Shown here piece after piece: positions 41,472 to 44,555 of a DNA stretch of 44,555 bases. Where the stretch lies: positions 1-44,555 of the forward strand of contig NZ_KE992967.1 in assembly GCF_000466485.1 (NCBI RefSeq). The letters run 5' to 3'. The DNA comes from [Clostridium] symbiosum ATCC 14940. GTDB lineage: Bacteria > Bacillota > Clostridia > Lachnospirales > Lachnospiraceae. A program made the translations under genes and the position numbers. The notes under the pieces are model-generated. The model did no database searches. It saw nothing but the letters and a program-made list of their open reading frames with translations, and was not told where the DNA came from. How positions within the stretch are numbered: position 1 is the first letter of the stretch; every line of letters begins with the position of its first letter.

Positions 41472-43139
41472 CTACACTTCCATAATAATCGGCAGAATCA
41501 TCGGATTTCTCTTCATCTTCTTCCAAAGGAAATCGCTTAAGCTGTCCCTGATAATATTCTTAATCTTGCCCCAGTCGCTGACATGGCGCCTCAGGCAGTC
41601 CTGTACCGCCGCGTCTACAATCTTCTGGGCCTCGTCCATCAAATCCTCTGATTCCCTGACATAGACAAATCCCCTTGAGACAATGTCCGGTCCTGCCATA
41701 AGCTGGTTGCTGTATTTTTCAAGAGTAAGCACAACGATGATAATACCGTTCTGCGCCAGGTTCTGACGGTCACGCAGGACAATATTGCCCACGTCGCCAA
41801 TTCCGAGACCGTCAACCAGTATCCCTCCGGCCTGTACATGATCGGCAATTTTGTAGCCCTCATCGCCAATCTCCACCACATCGCCCGAAGACATGATAAT
41901 TACATTTTCCTTCGGAATTCCCATGGATTCGGCCAGTCCCTTCTGCGCCATCAGGTGGCGGTACTCGCCGTGTACCGGAATTGCGTATTTAGGACGTATC
42001 AGGGAATACATCAGCTTGATTTCTTCCTGGCAGGCATGTCCCGATACATGGGTATCCTGGAAAATCACCTCAGCTCCCTTCATGGAAAGCTCATTGATTA
42101 CCTTGGACACTGCCTTTTCATTACCCGGAATCGGTGTTGAACTTAATATTACCACATCTCCCGGCATAATGGATACTTTTTTATGAAGACTTGCCGCCAT
42201 TCTGGATAATGCCGCCATAGATTCACCCTGGCTGCCCGTCGTGATCAATACCGTGTCTTCTTTCTTATAATTTTTCAGATGCTCTATATCAATCAGCGTT
42301 CCTTCCGGAATATTGATATATCCCAGTTCACTGGCCGTTCCGATGACATTGACCATGCTTCGGCCTTCCACAACTACTTTTCTTCCGTATTTGTAAGCCG
42401 AATTGATAATCTGCTGTACACGGTCCACATTCGAGGCAAAGGTAGCCACAAGAATCCGGTTGTTCTTATGCTCGGCAAAAATGGAATCAAAGGTCCGTCC
42501 CACCGTCCGTTCAGACATCGTAAATCCAGGCCTGATGGCATTGGTACTGTCACACATAAGGGCCAGCACACCTTTTTTGCCAAGCTCTGCAAACCGCTGA
42601 AGATCGGCCGGCTCACCGAATACCGGCGTGTAGTCAATTTTAAAGTCTCCCGTGTGGAGAATAATGCCTGCCGGCGTAAAAATAGCCAGGGCAGATGCGT
42701 CCGCGATACTGTGGTTTGTCTTTACAAATTCGATCCTAAAGCAGCCCAGATTAATTGACTGGCCGTGTTTTACCACCTTGCGCTTGATCGTCTTTGTCAT
42801 GTTGTGTTCTTTTAATTTATTGTCAATCAGCCCGATTGTCAGCTTTGTTCCGTATACCGGGGCCGGGATGTCCTTCAGGACGTATGGCAGGGCTCCGATG
42901 TGATCCTCATGTCCGTGAGTGATTACAAAGCCTTTAACTTTGCTGATATTATTCTTTAAATAGGTCACGTCCGGGATTACCAGATCGATTCCCAGCATGT
43001 CGTCGCTGGGGAATGCCAGACCGCAGTCCACGACAATAATACTGTCTTCATATTCAAAGGCAGTCATGTTCATACCGATCTGTTCCAGCCCTCCGAGCGG
43101 AATGATCTTTACCTTATTATGTTTATTCTCTTGTTTCAA
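41472..43139 (-). CDS. rnj: Ribonuclease J
   Basis: The 555-residue protein is an RNase J, a zinc-dependent endo- and 5'-3' exoribonuclease central to mRNA turnover in Firmicutes. The metallo-beta-lactamase motif HGHEDH is at about 75-80. The beta-CASP domain follows (STNAIRPGFTMSE, DTHVSGHA), and then a C-terminal domain. I choose the TTG at 43139 with GGAGG eight bases upstream; the GTG at 43148 overlaps that ribosome site. The neighbours (DUF1292, ruvX, ireB upstream) match the usual clostridial order. Confidence 0.95.
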   Translation of the reverse strand: MKQENKHNKVKIIPLGGLEQIGMNMTAFEYEDSIIVVDCGLAFPSDDMLGIDLVIPDVTYLKNNISKVKGFVITHGHEDHIGALPYVLKDIPAPVYGTKLTIGLIDNKLKEHNMTKTIKRKVVKHGQSINLGCFRIEFVKTNHSIADASALAIFTPAGIILHTGDFKIDYTPVFGEPADLQRFAELGKKGVLALMCDSTNAIRPGFTMSERTVGRTFDSIFAEHKNNRILVATFASNVDRVQQIINSAYKYGRKVVVEGRSMVNVIGTASELGYINIPEGTLIDIEHLKNYKKEDTVLITTGSQGESMAALSRMAASLHKKVSIMPGDVVILSSTPIPGNEKAVSKVINELSMKGAEVIFQDTHVSGHACQEEIKLMYSLIRPKYAIPVHGEYRHLMAQKGLAESMGIPKENVIIMSSGDVVEIGDEGYKIADHVQAGGILVDGLGIGDVGNIVLRDRQNLAQNGIIIVVLTLEKYSNQLMAGPDIVSRGFVYVRESEDLMDEAQKIVDAAVQDCLRRHVSDWGKIKNIIRDSLSDFLWKKMKRNPMILPIIMEV

Positions 43140-43175
43140 AGATTGCACCTCCGTATGTCTTTATTTTCCGTTTCA

Positions 43176-43472
43176 TTATTTTTCGATTTCAACTCCCAGA
43201 TCACTCATAAGCTCTTCAAAAATTTTGGACATATAATCAAGCTCACCGTCATCGTCCACAAATTCATAAGATGCTTCCGGGTCTTCCGGTTTTGATTTAT
43301 CCCGCAAAAGATAGCAGTCGCCGTCTTCTTCTTTCGAATCGCTCACTAAAAGATAGGTTTCCCCATTCATCTTAGTCTCTTCCAGTACATAAAAGCTGAC
43401 AGTTTCTCCGTCATCTGTCTGAAGCGTAATCATATCATCACTATTTTCCATGATTTTGTCAAACGTATCCAT
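43176..43472 (-). CDS. DUF1292 protein
   Basis: The 98-residue acidic protein is a DUF1292 (YrzB-type) family member, recognised from ITLQTDDGETVSFYVLEE, YLLVSD and the typical EDPEASYEFVDDDGELD stretch. The function is unknown. It is regularly found after ruvX and ireB in Firmicutes, as it is here. The start at 43472 follows AGGAAG, and it ends 36 bases before the RNase J start codon. Confidence 0.9.
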   Translation of the reverse strand: MDTFDKIMENSDDMITLQTDDGETVSFYVLEETKMNGETYLLVSDSKEEDGDCYLLRDKSKPEDPEASYEFVDDDGELDYMSKIFEELMSDLGVEIEK

Positions 43473-43524
43473 CCTGTTCTTCCTTTCCTGCCCGCAGGCG
43501 CCGGACTCCCGGCCGCCTGCCGCA

Positions 43525-43974
43525 CTACTTCTCCGGCTGCGTATTTACCTTGCTGATAGCCAATGAGTCCAGATAGACCTGCAAAATAAGGGAAGCGGCA
43601 ACTTTATCAATCACTGCTTTCCTGTTCTCGCGGCGCACTCCGCTTTCTATTAAAATCTGCTCTGCAGCAGTCGTAGTCAAACGTTCGTCCCATAAAATCA
43701 CAGACAGACCGGTGCGGCGCTCCAGCATCTCTTTGAATGCAAGAGTCTTCTCCACACGCTCTCCTGATGTGTTATTCATATTCTTAGGATACCCTAAAAC
43801 TATCGTTTCAATCTGATATTCCCGAATCAATTCTTCAATCCGCGCACAGGTACGGCGCAGTTTGTTCTCATCCTCCCGGGTGATTGTCTCAAGTCCCTGG
43901 GCCGTAAAGCCCAGCGGATCACTGACCGCCACCCCGGTCGTCTTGGAACCAAAATCCAGTCCAAGTACTCTCAT
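43525..43974 (-). CDS. ruvX: RuvX/YqgF Holliday junction resolvase-like nuclease
   Basis: The 149-residue protein is a RuvX (YqgF) family nuclease with the RNase H-like fold. Catalytic Asp is in the N-terminal [16 protein letters not shown], with later acidic sites in WDERLTT. Family members act in pre-16S rRNA processing or recombination. I place the start at 43974 by family alignment, although no strong ribosome site is visible there. Alternative starts upstream (TTG near 44016, ATG at 44037) would add residues with no family match. The 202-base gap to ireB has no recognisable feature besides this. Confidence 0.9.
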   Translation of the reverse strand: MRVLGLDFGSKTTGVAVSDPLGFTAQGLETITREDENKLRRTCARIEELIREYQIETIVLGYPKNMNNTSGERVEKTLAFKEMLERRTGLSVILWDERLTTTAAEQILIESGVRRENRKAVIDKVAASLILQVYLDSLAISKVNTQPEK

Positions 43975-44176
43975 AAGCTGTTTTACCCATAACAAAACAA
44001 GCTGGCATATTGCCAACTGTCCTGCCTCTCTTATCATTCTTACGCTGTCGTATACTCCGGAATCCTGTTATTGTCCATTCTGAAAAGTCTGCGCCGCGCA
44101 CATTTCCCCGCGCCGCACTGCAAAAAATCCTGTATCGCCCAAAACCTTCCGCCAGGGGTTGTCCCCTGCCGCTTGA

Positions 44177-44440
44177 TTATTTCAGTTTTGTCTCCACATA
44201 AACTTTCATCAGTTCTTCCAGAATCTCATCACGCTCAACCTTCATAATCAGGCTTCTGGCGCTCTTGTGGCTGGTAATATATGTTGGATCTCCAGACATA
44301 ATATATCCCACCATCTGATTGATAGGGTTGTACCCCTTCTCAGTCAGAGCAACATAAACCTGCTCTAAAACCTGGCTTACTTCCAGCTTCTTCTCTTCCT
44401 GTACTGCTTTAAAAAATTGTGTATTACTGATATCGCCCAT
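44177..44440 (-). CDS. ireB: IreB-family regulatory protein (DUF965)
   Basis: The 87-residue protein is an IreB/DUF965 homologue, recognised by [19 protein letters not shown] and [17 protein letters not shown]. IreB is a substrate of the PASTA kinase IreK in enterococci and negatively regulates cephalosporin resistance there. The ATG at 44440 has AAAGGA 12 bases upstream; a GTG at 44452 is nearer to it but too close. The gene is the first complete one of the leftward cluster and has its own promoter (44475-44503). In many Firmicutes alaS precedes it, but that lies outside this window. Confidence 0.93.
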   Translation of the reverse strand: MGDISNTQFFKAVQEEKKLEVSQVLEQVYVALTEKGYNPINQMVGYIMSGDPTYITSHKSARSLIMKVERDEILEELMKVYVETKLK

Positions 44441-44474
44441 GATCTTATTCACGTCCTTTAAACTACTCTCATCT

Positions 44475-44503
44475 ATTCTACCCTAAAAACCAATATTCGG
44501 CAA
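44475..44503 (-). promoter_or_regulatory. Sigma-A promoter for ireB-ruvX cluster
   Basis: Read leftward: TTGCCG, a 17-base spacer and TAGAAT. The start point would be near 44468, about 28 bases before the ireB start codon. Confidence 0.65.
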
Positions 44504-44555
44504 GGGAAATTTTCACGATACCAAATGGAGATTTAGTTAAGCAGGTGAGGACGCC

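Overview
The window looks like a low-to-mid GC anaerobic Firmicute of the Lachnospiraceae. From memory, the pyruvate,phosphate dikinase at 26758-29382 (874 codons) matches the crystallised Clostridium symbiosum enzyme essentially throughout, so [Clostridium] symbiosum or a very close relative is the best guess. Supporting signs are strong AGGAGG ribosome sites, several TTG/GTG starts, sigma-54 control of a fermentation module, and the ireB-ruvX-DUF1292 cluster. I see no rRNA, tRNA, CRISPR array or complete insertion sequence.

Left third (1-17 kb), fermentation and catabolism. 4-Hydroxybutyryl-CoA dehydratase (abfD) and a 4-hydroxybutyrate CoA-transferase run rightward from a near-perfect sigma-54 promoter (1494-1509). 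A NifU-like protein and a CGGC-MaoC fusion run leftward from an almost identical divergent sigma-54 promoter (1214-1229). Between them lies an inverted repeat typical of an enhancer-binding-protein site (1311-1372). A sigma-54 activator with PAS, AAA+ and Fis-type HTH domains is at 7101-8519. Two aldo/keto reductases with ferredoxin tails lie in between, one behind a MerR-type promoter with a 19-bp spacer. A leftward operon from 16102 to 8663 encodes a split transketolase, two zinc dehydrogenases, a Na+/solute symporter with a small membrane partner, an unknown protein and 4-hydroxybutyrate dehydrogenase. A divergent GntR/FCD regulator with two ACTTTATAAAGT operators faces it. Together these could feed a substrate through succinate semialdehyde, 4-hydroxybutyrate and crotonyl-CoA towards butyrate.

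Middle (17-27 kb), accessory genes: an M20 amidohydrolase, a MoxR/VWA pair, a tyrosine recombinase, a 95-residue unknown protein, a MATE exporter, a Y-family polymerase with a YolD-like partner, and a GH25 muramidase. Right after the recombinase a 255-bp segment is bounded by exact 25-bp inverted repeats and carries a strong promoter (TTGACA-17-TATATT) and a terminator. It has the layout of an invertible promoter switch for the 95-aa/MATE genes.

Right part (27-44.5 kb), conserved housekeeping, all leftward: ireB, ruvX, DUF1292, RNase J, a YceG-like protein, trmR, a U32 protein, a YdcF-like protein, an M16C protease, era, recO, a lipoprotein, glyS, a zinc-ribbon protein and ppdK. The ppdK mRNA starts with about 240 nt of RNA predicted to fold into a closed multibranch structure that I do not recognise. 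Several gaps hold members of dispersed palindromic repeat families.
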